DNA of 64,000 nucleotides from UBA7662 sp943369355 (GCA_943369355.1 CALRMX020000005.1:1-64000); one strand, 5' to 3'; positions 51,834-60,288 are shown, numbered from the stretch's first letter. Notes: generated by a model not told the origin, from the sequence alone. A program made the numbers and translations.

Positions 51834-52445
51834 TTATCCTTCTGTCCCCCTAAAATAGTCCATTGTTGCGTGCCCAGTTGCCGAAATTCCCTCTCTGATA
51901 AACACTTTTTTGATTGTAAGAAAGAGGATTTTCAAATCTAGAAAAAACGAAATGTGGTCAACGTACCAAACGTCTAGTTTAAATTTCTCTTCCCACCCTA
52001 TAGCATTTCGACCATTTACTTGCGCCCAGCCAGTAATTCCAGGCTTCACCAAATGTCTGCGCTGTTGTTCGGCATTGTAAAGTGGCAAATACTGAACTAG
52101 CAATGGCCGGGGACCTACCAAACTCATGTCTCCTTTAAGTACATTCCATAATTGTGGAAGTTCGTCCAAAGAAGTTTTGCGAATGAACTTGCCAATGCCC
52201 GTTAAACGATCAGCATCTGGCAAAAGATTGCCTGCTTCATCTCGCTTGTCGTTCATGGTTTTAAACTTCACCAATTTAAAAATTACACCATTCTTACCGG
52301 GTCTGAGTTGAGTAAAAAACACGCCACCTTTACCATGGGCCCAACGTAGTAGAATTGCCACAATCATGGCAGGCAATAGGGCAATAATGCAGGCCAAAGC
52401 TGCAAAAACTCGATCTAATACTGGTTTAACTAGCCTTGAGTACAA
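51834..52445 (-). CDS. Initiating phosphoglycosyl transferase, PglC-like
   Basis: This roughly 203-residue monotopic enzyme has one N-terminal re-entrant hydrophobic segment (about 8-33). Family motifs are FKLVKFKTMND, FIRKTSLDELPQLWNVLKGDMSLVGPRPLL, and HLVKPGITGWAQVNGRN. It transfers a sugar-1-phosphate to undecaprenyl phosphate to start the repeat unit. The predicted acceptor sugar is the 4-amino or FucNAc-type sugar made here; which one is unknown. TTG 52445 (MYSRLVKPVL) is preferred, and TTG 52451 is also possible. It overlaps the GT4 gene stop upstream. Confidence 0.92.
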   Translation of the reverse strand: MYSRLVKPVLDRVFAALACIIALLPAMIVAILLRWAHGKGGVFFTQLRPGKNGVIFKLVKFKTMNDKRDEAGNLLPDADRLTGIGKFIRKTSLDELPQLWNVLKGDMSLVGPRPLLVQYLPLYNAEQQRRHLVKPGITGWAQVNGRNAIGWEEKFKLDVWYVDHISFFLDLKILFLTIKKVFIREGISATGHATMDYFRGTEG

Positions 52446-53646
52446 AATCAATAATTTTAAGGTAGCTAGTATTCACATTATAGGACGATTGCATGAAGCT
52501 ATATCCTGCTTGCCCCATCGTTTTACGCAGATCAGCGTATTTCTCGAAAAAACTAACCAACTGAGATGCCGATTCTTCATTTCCATACATACACCACTTT
52601 CCAAAACCTTCGGTCTCGGCTATGCTTCCAATGTCACTGGCCGTGTCAGTAATTGCCAATATTGGCATTTTATTCTCTAAATAGGTTAATAATCGAGAAG
52701 GAAAATTGGGTATGGTAAATTCTTTTCGCAACAAAATCAAGCCTACATCACAGCAAGAGGCCAATTCATCGAATTCTGATTTAGGTAGTCGTTGAATAAG
52801 TTTTGCATTTGAAGGATTATTCTGTTTGAACCAAGAATTCAATATAGAAAAGTCTGTTCCATCTCCCACAATTAGAAAATAGGCATTCGGAAAAGTTGTT
52901 TTTTTGTCGATTAGCTTTAAAAGAAAGGTTGTGCCTTGAGGCTTGCCCAAATTACCGCCATAGAGAAAAAGGACAACATCTTCTTTAATTCCCCATTTCT
53001 GCAGAATTTCTTTTCTGTCCATGGTATTCTGATTGATATAGCTCAAATCAATGCTGTTAGGATTCACTTCAACCTTAGCATCAACTTCGGGATTGTGAGC
53101 TTTCAAGTACGCTACATTGGCTGGCGACATGCAACCAATTCTATCTGACAAACCATACAGCAATTTTTCTTTTCGCCGAAAATAATTGTGTAGGAATGAA
53201 GTTTGGCTAAACATGCCCATATCAACTGCATTTTGCGGGAAAATATCTTTTAACAGTAAATACGTTTTTGCACCATCCCTTTTTTTCAACCACTTCAATA
53301 GTCCCGTGATAGTGATGGGTGGTGTAGCATATAAAATCAAATCGAATTTTATTCCTTTGAGATATTTCCGTATTGCTAGCTGGAGCAAAAAATTTAAGCT
53401 TAGTGTAGCTAACCCTTTCTCCCATAAAGCTGATTTCTGAAGGTTTAAGGTTCTTACCTGTAAGATGGTTGCACCCTTCTCTCTGATTACGCGAGTGCGT
53501 AATCGTGTTCGCCTCTCAACAGGACATACCACAGTTACCTCATGACCATTGGCCACGAATTGACGTAACAAGTCGTGATAAATTCCTCTATCATTTAAAT
53601 TATCGATTTGAACTAGACTAAGAAAAATCAGCTTTATTGGTTTCAT
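52426..53646 (-). CDS. GT4 glycosyltransferase, WbuB-like
   Basis: This 406-residue GT-B-fold protein starts MKPIKLIFLSLVQIDNLNDRGIYHDLLRQF. It has LFLYGGNLGKPQGTTFLL in the donor domain, and the C-terminal part carries FDELASCCDVGLILLRKEFTIPNFPSRLLTYLENKMPILAI in place of the usual EGF-type motif, as in WbuB-type transferases. ATG 53646 overlaps the capG stop (TAATG), so the upstream ATG at 53661 is less likely. Its place right after the FucNAc pathway suggests that it adds FucNAc, as WbuB is thought to do in E. coli. The specificity is inferred. Confidence 0.85.
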   Translation of the reverse strand: MKPIKLIFLSLVQIDNLNDRGIYHDLLRQFVANGHEVTVVCPVERRTRLRTRVIREKGATILQVRTLNLQKSALWEKGLATLSLNFLLQLAIRKYLKGIKFDLILYATPPITITGLLKWLKKRDGAKTYLLLKDIFPQNAVDMGMFSQTSFLHNYFRRKEKLLYGLSDRIGCMSPANVAYLKAHNPEVDAKVEVNPNSIDLSYINQNTMDRKEILQKWGIKEDVVLFLYGGNLGKPQGTTFLLKLIDKKTTFPNAYFLIVGDGTDFSILNSWFKQNNPSNAKLIQRLPKSEFDELASCCDVGLILLRKEFTIPNFPSRLLTYLENKMPILAITDTASDIGSIAETEGFGKWCMYGNEESASQLVSFFEKYADLRKTMGQAGYSFMQSSYNVNTSYLKIIDFVLKAS

Positions 53647-54893
53647 TAGTTCTTTTTCCAAACCACGCGGTTGATATAATCTGTATAGCTAAGAATAATA
53701 CGAACAACCTTTTCTGAAACATTAGGCATACTGTAGTCAGCTACTGGGCGCAAGGCGACAAGTGAAGGATGACGGGTAACAGCTGAAGAGTTGCGTGGAG
53801 TAATATCTTGGTGTTGCAAATGTTGCAAGCCTTGCAGAATGCGATCGGGATCAAGCCCCACCATCATTACCGAAGCTTCTTCCATGGCTTCGGGACGTTC
53901 GTGGGCTTCACGAATGTTGAGTGCCCTGAAATTAAGGATAGAGGATTCTTCGCTGATGGTGCCACTGTCGGAAAGAACAGCGTATGCATGCAGTTGGAGC
54001 GCATTATAGTCAGAAAAGCCGAGGGGCTTTTGCCACTGAATGAGCGGATGCAAAGTAACAGGTGACCCATGCTCATGAACAGCCTCGAGCGCTTCCAAGC
54101 GTTTGCGAGTGCGAGGGTGCGTGCTCACAATCACAGGATAACCGTACATTTCTGCAATGCGGTTCAAGGCGTCCAGTAACCCAAAGAAAGTGCGGTCGTT
54201 GCTGATGTTTTCTTCTCTGTGCGCAGATACCACGAAGTACTTTCCTTTTTGGAGCTGCAACCTTTCCAATACATCGCTTTTTTCAATCTGTGGCAAGTAA
54301 TGGTGCAACACCTCAAACATGGGTGAACCAGTTTTGATAACTCTATCCGGTGAAAGGCCTTCGCGCAACAAATATTCGCGGGCAATGTCAGAATAGGTCA
54401 TGTTGATGTCGGAGATGTGATCCACAATCTTCCTGTTGGTTTCTTCGGGCACACGCTGGTCGAAGCAACGGTTACCAGCTTCCATATGAAAAATGGGGAT
54501 CTTCCGCTTCTTCGCGGGAATAGCACATAAGCATGAATTGGTGTCGCCCAATACCATGAATGCATCAGGTTGTACTTCTTCGAGTATGGGATCAATGTTA
54601 ATGAGGATTTGTCCGACGGTAGCGGTGGCAGTAGTCCCTGCAGCGTTTAAGAAAAAATCCGGCTTGCGGATACCTAAATCTTCGTAGAACACCTCATTCA
54701 ACTCGTAGTCGTAGTTTTGGCCAGTATGAACGGTGATGTGCTCTATCGCGGGTGAAGCATCGAGTGCTGCCATAACGCGTGATAAGCGAATGATTTCGGG
54801 CCGGGTACCGACCACTGTCATGACTTTCAGCCTTTTAACAGCGCTAAAATTGCTGGTTTCGGTAACGGGTAACGGTTGACGGGTGACGTCCAT
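53646..54893 (-). CDS. capG: UDP-L-FucNAc-forming 2-epimerase (CapG/FnlC type, WecB-like)
   Basis: This 415-residue non-hydrolysing C2 epimerase has VVGTRPEIIRLSRV, HTGQNYDYELN, LGDTNSCL, MEAGNRCFDQRVPEETNRKIVDH, VSAHREENI and DSGTISEESSILNFRALNIREAHERPEA. With capE and capF upstream it completes UDP-L-FucNAc synthesis. Two oddities are visible. The first about 18 residues (DVTRQPLPVTET) come from a 7-bp repeat array, and a similar array encodes VTRHPSLVALRP near residue 375, apparently an insert before VADYSMPNVSEKVV. A Met at 54821 could be the original start. The gene is much more GC-rich than its neighbours. Confidence 0.93.
   Translation of the reverse strand: MDVTRQPLPVTETSNFSAVKRLKVMTVVGTRPEIIRLSRVMAALDASPAIEHITVHTGQNYDYELNEVFYEDLGIRKPDFFLNAAGTTATATVGQILINIDPILEEVQPDAFMVLGDTNSCLCAIPAKKRKIPIFHMEAGNRCFDQRVPEETNRKIVDHISDINMTYSDIAREYLLREGLSPDRVIKTGSPMFEVLHHYLPQIEKSDVLERLQLQKGKYFVVSAHREENISNDRTFFGLLDALNRIAEMYGYPVIVSTHPRTRKRLEALEAVHEHGSPVTLHPLIQWQKPLGFSDYNALQLHAYAVLSDSGTISEESSILNFRALNIREAHERPEAMEEASVMMVGLDPDRILQGLQHLQHQDITPRNSSAVTRHPSLVALRPVADYSMPNVSEKVVRIILSYTDYINRVVWKKN
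53746..53780 (-). repeat. Heptamer array inside capG
   Basis: On the minus strand five consecutive 7-mers read GTTACCC GTCATCC TTCACTT GTCGCCT TGCGCCC, a degenerate form of GTYACYY. The array is in frame and adds about 12-15 residues near the protein's C-terminus. Confidence 0.6.
54862..54889 (-). repeat. Heptamer array at the capG 5' end, left flank of the 4HB gene
   Basis: The plus strand reads GTAACGG GTAACGG TTGACGG GTGACGT. On the minus strand this is the same GTYACCC/GTCAACC unit as in the capG-internal array. It encodes the unusual N-terminus of CapG and lies 9 bases from the stop of the four-helix-bundle gene. Confidence 0.7.
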
Positions 54894-54898
54894 AGTAT

Positions 54899-55252
54899 TT
54901 ATGATTGTAAAGCTCGTTTAAGTTCGATGTTCAGTCGGCGAATGGTGATTAGTTTTTCAATTGTTGAAGCTTTTTGGTTAGAAGAAATGAAACCAAGATC
55001 ATCACTCAACATAATTTGAGTTTCAACTTCGGCCAAAGAGCCAGGAGAGATGTTTAAAAAATGAGCAAAATCCTTGTTGCTTCCTCTTGCCGCGCCTTCA
55101 GCTATTTTGGATGGGATGGATACTGCTGCTCTTCGTATTTGACTTGTGAGCCCATAAATTTCTTCTTTCGGAAAGTCCCGAGTAAGCATATAAATATCAG
55201 AAACCAAAGACATAGAGAGCTTCCATGCATCCAAATCCATGTGGGTTTTCAT
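54899..55252 (-). CDS. Four-helix bundle protein (S23/IVS-encoded family)
   Basis: This 117-residue all-helical protein matches the 23S-rRNA-intervening-sequence four-helix family: MDLDAWKLSMSLVSDIYMLTRDFPKEEIYGLTSQIRRAAVSIPSKIAEGAARGSNKDFAHFL, then GSLAEVETQIMLSDDLGFI. Such genes occur inside rRNA insertions and as scattered single genes, and their function is unknown. It sits between capF (68-base gap) and capG (5-base gap), interrupting the UDP-FucNAc operon. It is bounded on both sides by oppositely oriented GTYACYY heptamer arrays, which suggests insertion as a mobile unit. Confidence 0.9.
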   Translation of the reverse strand: MKTHMDLDAWKLSMSLVSDIYMLTRDFPKEEIYGLTSQIRRAAVSIPSKIAEGAARGSNKDFAHFLNISPGSLAEVETQIMLSDDLGFISSNQKASTIEKLITIRRLNIELKRALQS

Positions 55253-55284
55253 CTCTCGTTACTTTTATGATTAATCAGTTCTCT

Positions 55285-55333
55285 AGTTTCCGTCACTTGC
55301 TCCTCGTCACTTGTCACCTGTCAAACAGTTTCG
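55285..55333 (+). repeat. Heptamer array, right flank of the 4HB gene
   Basis: On the plus strand 7-mers read AGTTTCC GTCACTT GCTCCTC GTCACTT GTCACCT GTCAAAC AGTTTCG. The orientation is opposite to the left flank, so both arrays read GTCAC outward from the four-helix-bundle gene. Its right end overlaps the last codons of capF. Confidence 0.62.
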
Positions 55334-56439
55334 AAATAGGTATCAGGATCGGCCGGATCGAAGGGTTCGTTAATCCAAAAGTTGGTGTAGAGTGTTTCAA
55401 CGCCAATGTTTTTTATGTTGTGAGTATACCAAATTGGCATATCTACATAAGCAGGTTCATCGCCGTCAAGGTAAAAATTATGAACTTCTGTGGTGCCTAT
55501 GCGACGCAACTGGATTAACGCTTTACCTTTAATTACAGCAAATCGCTCGATTTTGCGTGTATGGAAGTGGTTTCCACGGGTAATTCCAGGGACAGTAGTT
55601 GAGAAAGATGTTTGTCCGGCAATACCATGTCGAGCGATTTCAACAAAAGCGCCGCGGTTGTCGGTATGTTGTACAAATTTCCGTGGGAAATACGCTGGTA
55701 TATCCATGTAACAACGATAGGTATTGAAGAGCTTGTGCTCAAAGGCGCTGTTAAGTTCTGGAAATTCGCCTTTTTCTTGATATACTTCTTTGAAATGAAG
55801 TAGCATAGCCAGAATTTCAGATACTTTAGCCTCAGCACTATGCATCAGCACTTTTTCGGCTGAATTGTCGCTTGTGCGAATTGCATTTAAAATTGCATCG
55901 ACAACTTCCCCCACATAGATGAGCTTTAATTGGCCATCCACCTCAATTTTTGGCGATTCATTGCGGGCTATCTGATGACAAAAAGTGGCAACTACCGAAT
56001 TGTAAAATGGATGTCCAAAAGGTCCGTAAACATTGGGAATAATTAGTCCAGTGAAAGTACCCCCCACTCTATTTGCCCAATCGGCGAATGCCAAACGTCC
56101 TTCCTTTTTAGATTTACCGTATAGGTTGTCGCGCTCTTCTTGCGTGGAAGAAGATATGAGGATGTGGGCTTTACTTTCCGTGCGCTCAAGCGATGCTATC
56201 AACTGTTTTACCAAACCTGTATTCGTTCGGTAAATCTCTTCTGGATCGTTGTGACGGTTGAGCGCTGCAAGATGTACAATCACGTCGCATTTTGAAACGA
56301 AAGCATCTAGGACAGCGGTATCGTTGAAATATGACCTTTCGAAATCAACTAAAGTAAATTCTTCTTTCAGTAAGTTGATGGTTTGGTAAAGGTGATACCC
56401 CACAAAACCTCTTTGACCTGTAATTCCAATCGTTTTCAT
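55321..56439 (-). CDS. capF: UDP-2-acetamido-2,6-dideoxy-hexulose reductase (CapF/FnlB type)
   Basis: This 372-residue protein has an SDR domain (about 1-245) with GITGQRGFVGYHLYQ and the YxxxK pair in NLYGKSKKEG, followed by a C-terminal cupin (about 255-370) with GITRGNHFHTRKIERFAVIKG, whose histidines match the CapF metal site. It acts after CapE: epimerisation, then reduction of the 4-keto sugar, giving UDP-2-acetamido-2,6-dideoxy-L-talose. The gene has its own perfect -7 element 61 bases upstream. It is followed, through the inserted 4HB gene, by capG. Confidence 0.92.
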   Translation of the reverse strand: MKTIGITGQRGFVGYHLYQTINLLKEEFTLVDFERSYFNDTAVLDAFVSKCDVIVHLAALNRHNDPEEIYRTNTGLVKQLIASLERTESKAHILISSSTQEERDNLYGKSKKEGRLAFADWANRVGGTFTGLIIPNVYGPFGHPFYNSVVATFCHQIARNESPKIEVDGQLKLIYVGEVVDAILNAIRTSDNSAEKVLMHSAEAKVSEILAMLLHFKEVYQEKGEFPELNSAFEHKLFNTYRCYMDIPAYFPRKFVQHTDNRGAFVEIARHGIAGQTSFSTTVPGITRGNHFHTRKIERFAVIKGKALIQLRRIGTTEVHNFYLDGDEPAYVDMPIWYTHNIKNIGVETLYTNFWINEPFDPADPDTYFETV

Positions 56440-56500
56440 AAATTATTAACACTGTATAAATAATCGCCTACTTCCACTCTCAAGTATTGGTAAACTGCTG

Positions 56501-56508
56501 TCAAAATT
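56501..56508 (-). promoter_or_regulatory. Putative -7 promoter element for capF
   Basis: The minus strand reads TAATTTTG, a perfect TAnnTTTG match, 61 bases before the capF ATG in the 138-base gap after the cupin gene. Confidence 0.45.
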
Positions 56509-56577
56509 AAAAGGAGTAGATATATTTATCATTAACCACTTTATTAAATCAAAGTAGTATGTGATTTAAATTCTACT

Positions 56578-57003
56578 TTAAACCAACCACGGTATTTCCT
56601 CTAAACGAAACCGTATGTCGTCTTTTTTTGATGACTCCAAATCAAAATCAGAAAAGACCAACATTTTTGACCCCTCCGAAAGTGCTCTAAATCCATTCAA
56701 ATGCCCACCTGGTATTTCTAGTATTTTTGACTCTGCCTGTTGCAAAAGCCACAGCTTACGGGTTGTAAGGATAGGCTGATGATCTGAATCAAGCCCAATG
56801 GTCTGCACTTCAAAAGCACCGGAAATTGGCCAGAACCACTTTTTTTCATGATAATGACCTTGCCATGCCCGTATAATCGTACCGTTTGCAGGTTCAATTG
56901 CATACATCCTAACGATTTCGTTTAATGGAAATGTTGGAAATGCGAGGAGTTTGCCCCTGTCATCACTAAAAGGAACAGATGAAATCAAAAATGGCTCTAA
57001 CAT
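56578..57003 (-). CDS. Cupin sugar-isomerase-like protein (RmlC/WxcM-like)
   Basis: This 141-residue protein fits a single cupin barrel: FSDDRGKLLAFPTFPLNEIVRMYAIEPANGTIIRAWQGHYHEKKWFWPISGAFEVQTIGLD, then ILEIPGGHLNGFRAL with the second-motif histidine. Such proteins are dTDP-sugar isomerase-like or WxcM/FdtA-like and may act on a nucleotide sugar made in this locus. ATG 57003 overlaps the capE stop (TGATG); the TTG one codon upstream is rejected. Its exact reaction is unknown. Confidence 0.8.
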   Translation of the reverse strand: MLEPFLISSVPFSDDRGKLLAFPTFPLNEIVRMYAIEPANGTIIRAWQGHYHEKKWFWPISGAFEVQTIGLDSDHQPILTTRKLWLLQQAESKILEIPGGHLNGFRALSEGSKMLVFSDFDLESSKKDDIRFRLEEIPWLV

Positions 57004-58031
57004 CAAACCAAAAAGGCATCGATTGATTCTCCAAAAACTTCTTTCCGGATGAACGGTAAGCCAGCTAGTAGACTTTCCATTTGTTCTGCATTAAGCTGCT
57101 CTGTATTGTGGGAGTGATAGTCCTCAACTTCATTCAGGGCAGCAGTTCCCTCCGAAAAATATTGCGCATAATTTAGATCTCTATTGTCAGCAGGAATTCG
57201 ATAAAAATTACCCATGTCTTCCGCTTTCAGCATTTCTTCACGTGTACAAAGGGTTTCATATAGCTTTTCTCCGTGACGAGTTCCTATGATCCGTACTTCT
57301 GTTTTCTTGTTACAAATCTTTTGGAGGGCTTCAGCCAAATTACCTATGGTTCCAGCCGGCGCCTTATTAACAAACAAGTCGCCCGGACGACCGTGCTCAA
57401 ATGCAAACAATACCAATTCAACCGCCTCATCCAGCGACATTAAAAAACGAGTCATGTTCGGATCAGTAATCGTAATTGGTAACCCTTGTTTTATTTGGTT
57501 AACGAATAAGGGAATAACCGATCCTCTTGAGGCCATCACATTGCCGTATCGGGTTAAACAAACGGTTGTATTTTCCAAATCTCGCGCTGCGGCAATGGCG
57601 ACTTTTTCCATCAGGGCTTTCGATATCCCCATAGCATTAATGGGGTACGCAGCCTTGTCTGTGCTTAAGCAAATAACCTTCTGCACATGATATTCCGCTG
57701 CAGAGTCAATCACGTTTTGAGTCCCTAAAACATTGGTTTTGGTGGCTTCTAAAGGGAAAAACTCACAAGATGGCACTTGTTTGAGCGCGGCAGCATGAAA
57801 GACAAAATCAACGCCTTTCATAGCACGGTCGATACTTGCCCTATCACGTACATCACCGATGTAAAAGCGCAACTTTGCACTCTTTAGTTGATTCCGCATA
57901 TCGTCCTGCTTTTTTTCATCACGTGAAAAAATGCGTATCTCCTTAAAGTGATCCGTGTGCAAAAATCGCTGTAATACAGCGTTACCAAAAGAACCTGTAC
58001 CTCCGGTGATTAATAATATTTTGTCTTTCAT
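57003..58031 (-). CDS. capE: UDP-GlcNAc 4,6-dehydratase/5-epimerase (CapE/FnlA type)
   Basis: This 342-residue extended SDR enzyme starts the UDP-L-FucNAc pathway. It has LLITGGTGSFGNAVLQRF, IGDVRDRASIDRAMKGVDFVFHAAALKQVPSCEFFPLEATKTNVLGTQNV, and the MxxxK pair in NAMGISKALMEK in place of YxxxK. The length and the late GEKLYETL motif fit the family. Together with capF and capG it makes UDP-N-acetyl-L-fucosamine from UDP-GlcNAc. It is coupled to the cupin gene by overlap and lies 23 bases after the GT4 gene. Confidence 0.94.
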   Translation of the reverse strand: MKDKILLITGGTGSFGNAVLQRFLHTDHFKEIRIFSRDEKKQDDMRNQLKSAKLRFYIGDVRDRASIDRAMKGVDFVFHAAALKQVPSCEFFPLEATKTNVLGTQNVIDSAAEYHVQKVICLSTDKAAYPINAMGISKALMEKVAIAAARDLENTTVCLTRYGNVMASRGSVIPLFVNQIKQGLPITITDPNMTRFLMSLDEAVELVLFAFEHGRPGDLFVNKAPAGTIGNLAEALQKICNKKTEVRIIGTRHGEKLYETLCTREEMLKAEDMGNFYRIPADNRDLNYAQYFSEGTAALNEVEDYHSHNTEQLNAEQMESLLAGLPFIRKEVFGESIDAFLV

Positions 58032-58054
58032 TGAAGTTTAAATTCCTGTGTTTA

Positions 58055-59179
58055 TCAAACGGCTTTCTTCCAAATATCTATAAGTTGTCCAAAAACCACA
58101 TCCGCCGTGTAATGTGAAAGGACTTTTTGTCTACATAATATGCCACGTTTTTGCCGCTCGTTTGGCGCATTCAGTGCTTCTTCTAGCATTTTTTTTAATT
58201 GCGGCTTGTTGCCAGCATCAAATAACCACGCTGCCGATTCTTCATTCACCTCAACCATTTTGGGTATCTGTCCTACCCTACTAGCAACTATCGCCACACC
58301 TGTAGCCATAGCTTCCAACACTGCGTTCGGGAATCCTTCTGTATAACTTGGCAAACAAAAAATGGTACATTCTTTTAGCTCTTTAATAAGAGCTTCTGAA
58401 TTTATGTTGCCTAATATCTCAATTTCCAAAGAGTTGTAAATAGTGCGTAAACGGTTCAATTCCGCCAAATCGGCTGGTTTGGCAATTCCTGCAATTTTCA
58501 ATTTAAGCGTACCCAACTCAGCGCAAACTTCAACTAAATCGAATATTCCTTTTGCCTTAGTTACATGCCCAACAAACAAAATCACCGGAATGGTAGTATT
58601 GGAATCACCCTTATCAACTTGGTCGATTTGTGTCAAAAACAGATTACTCACTGCATTGGGCAAATAGTGCACTTTACATCTTTTCCAAGCAGTTAATTCT
58701 AAAAAAGTCGGTTCATCAATGCTTATTACCTCGGTGCTCCATATTAGCACTTTTCTCAATAAAATCCCTTCCCAGTTATTCCTTCGGAGTAATTCGGGCA
58801 CTCTGCCAAATCGAATATGCGTAATTACTTGCCCTCCGAGTACCTTAAAAATTACGATTAAGATTAAATCCCGAAGCATGCCCATAGAACCACTGCTCGT
58901 AATATGGAGAAGCTGGTTTTTACCAAATCGAGTTACACGAAAAAACCGATAGAAAAAAAGAAATGCATTGCCTATACCAGCAAGTACTCGAAAAAATTTT
59001 CTGCGTTCTGTAATGGTACCAAAACGCCTTGCATTCGACACATGAACCAGTTGGAAATTGTTCTCTGTACTTCCAAGCTCATTCCAATAGGCCAACAAAT
59101 TTAATGTCCAAGTTGCTATGCCACCAGTTGGCGGTGGCACAGGAGAAACCAGTACTACTCGACTCAGCCTACTGCTCAT
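58055..59179 (-). CDS. GT4 glycosyltransferase
   Basis: This 374-residue GT-B protein opens with VVLVSPVPPPTGGIATWTLNLLAYW, the usual acceptor-side start. The donor-side domain has ILFVGHVTKAKGIFDLVEVC and the EX7E signature in PSYTEGFPNAVLEAMATGVAIVASRVG. It should add one sugar to the lipid-linked repeat unit in the cytoplasm. The ATG overlaps the upstream GT4 stop by 4 bases, so these two are made together. Donor and linkage cannot be read. Confidence 0.9.
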   Translation of the reverse strand: MSSRLSRVVLVSPVPPPTGGIATWTLNLLAYWNELGSTENNFQLVHVSNARRFGTITERRKFFRVLAGIGNAFLFFYRFFRVTRFGKNQLLHITSSGSMGMLRDLILIVIFKVLGGQVITHIRFGRVPELLRRNNWEGILLRKVLIWSTEVISIDEPTFLELTAWKRCKVHYLPNAVSNLFLTQIDQVDKGDSNTTIPVILFVGHVTKAKGIFDLVEVCAELGTLKLKIAGIAKPADLAELNRLRTIYNSLEIEILGNINSEALIKELKECTIFCLPSYTEGFPNAVLEAMATGVAIVASRVGQIPKMVEVNEESAAWLFDAGNKPQLKKMLEEALNAPNERQKRGILCRQKVLSHYTADVVFGQLIDIWKKAV

Positions 59180-60270
59180 TTCAGCAATAATTCGTGATAG
59201 GTAGATGTCATTTTCTCGAATGAAAAAGAACTTTGAGCTGTAACAAATGCAGCCCTACTCATTTCCAATTTTTCAATTTCTTTGAGTTCGACAAAAGAAG
59301 AAATAGCATTAACTAGGCCGTCCACATCACCAATGGCCACCAAATAGCCATTTTCTCCATTTTTCACTATATACGGATGGTCCATAACGTCGCTCGCTAC
59401 TACAGGGAGCCCAAAACTCATTGCTTCGCAAATGGCATTGGGAAATCCTTCGCCATGCGACATATGAACCAACAAATCTGATTTCGACAAAATAGCTTTT
59501 ACATCAGAAACTTGACCCGTCCATTCCCATTCCTCTCCCAATCCATATTTCGTAATTAGTTTGCTACATTCTTGAAAGTAAGATGAATCATCTTCAGTGG
59601 CATCAAATCGAGCCCCAACCCAGAACACTTTGAACTTTAGTCGTGGGTATTTCGCCTTAATTATGTTCGATGCCTCAATTAAAATCTTGGTGTCTTTTAA
59701 TTCAGATACTCGACCAATACTTGTAAGTGTTAAGCTGTTCTCGGTTGAGTTGTAGATGTATTCTTGATCATATACTCCATTAGGGACATAAACCATTTTC
59801 TTTTTGTAGCGAGGAAATAACCTTTCGAGGTGTAAAGTTTGAGACTTCGAGTTAGCGGTGATGAAATTTGCTAAGAAATACAACTTCCTAGGGAATATTT
59901 TATCTCGGGGTTTGGTTTTTGCCTCAAAACTGCGTTCTGAAATAATAACTCGCAATCTTGGGATGAATAGTTTTGCTAAAAGTGCATACCCAGAAGGCAT
60001 AAACAACATAGCGATGAGACCTTGAATACGATTCTTTCTTAGCGCTTGAATGAGATTGTAAACAAAAAAAACATCTGCAAAATGCCGTCTATTTAAGGCA
60101 TAAACAGGAATTTGTTCTCTCTTCAGTATATCGTGAAAGTAGTTAGTATCGGAATAGATAAAAATCACAGGCGACATTCCAAGCTTCTTCAAACCTATAG
60201 CAAGGTTCACCGTTTGTCGTTGAGCACCTCCAGTACCTAGAGAGTCAATGAATAAGCCTACTTTATACAT
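59176..60270 (-). CDS. GT4 glycosyltransferase
   Basis: This 364-residue GT-B protein has the N-terminus KVGLFIDSLGTGGAQRQTVNLAIGLKKL and the donor-domain signature HMSHGEGFPNAICEAMSFGLPVVASDVMDHP (EX7E). LTSIGRVSELKDTKILIEA fits the family. It is one of three GT4 enzymes of the locus. It follows the asnB gene by 18 bases and overlaps the next GT4 gene. Donor and acceptor are unknown. Confidence 0.9.
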   Translation of the reverse strand: MYKVGLFIDSLGTGGAQRQTVNLAIGLKKLGMSPVIFIYSDTNYFHDILKREQIPVYALNRRHFADVFFVYNLIQALRKNRIQGLIAMLFMPSGYALLAKLFIPRLRVIISERSFEAKTKPRDKIFPRKLYFLANFITANSKSQTLHLERLFPRYKKKMVYVPNGVYDQEYIYNSTENSLTLTSIGRVSELKDTKILIEASNIIKAKYPRLKFKVFWVGARFDATEDDSSYFQECSKLITKYGLGEEWEWTGQVSDVKAILSKSDLLVHMSHGEGFPNAICEAMSFGLPVVASDVMDHPYIVKNGENGYLVAIGDVDGLVNAISSFVELKEIEKLEMSRAAFVTAQSSFSFEKMTSTYHELLLK

Positions 60271-60288
60271 CCTGTCTGTATTATCTGA

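Noticed and set aside
54899..55252. Four-helix-bundle gene as part of an rRNA intervening sequence
   Set aside because: No rRNA sequence is near; here it stands alone in a glycan operon.
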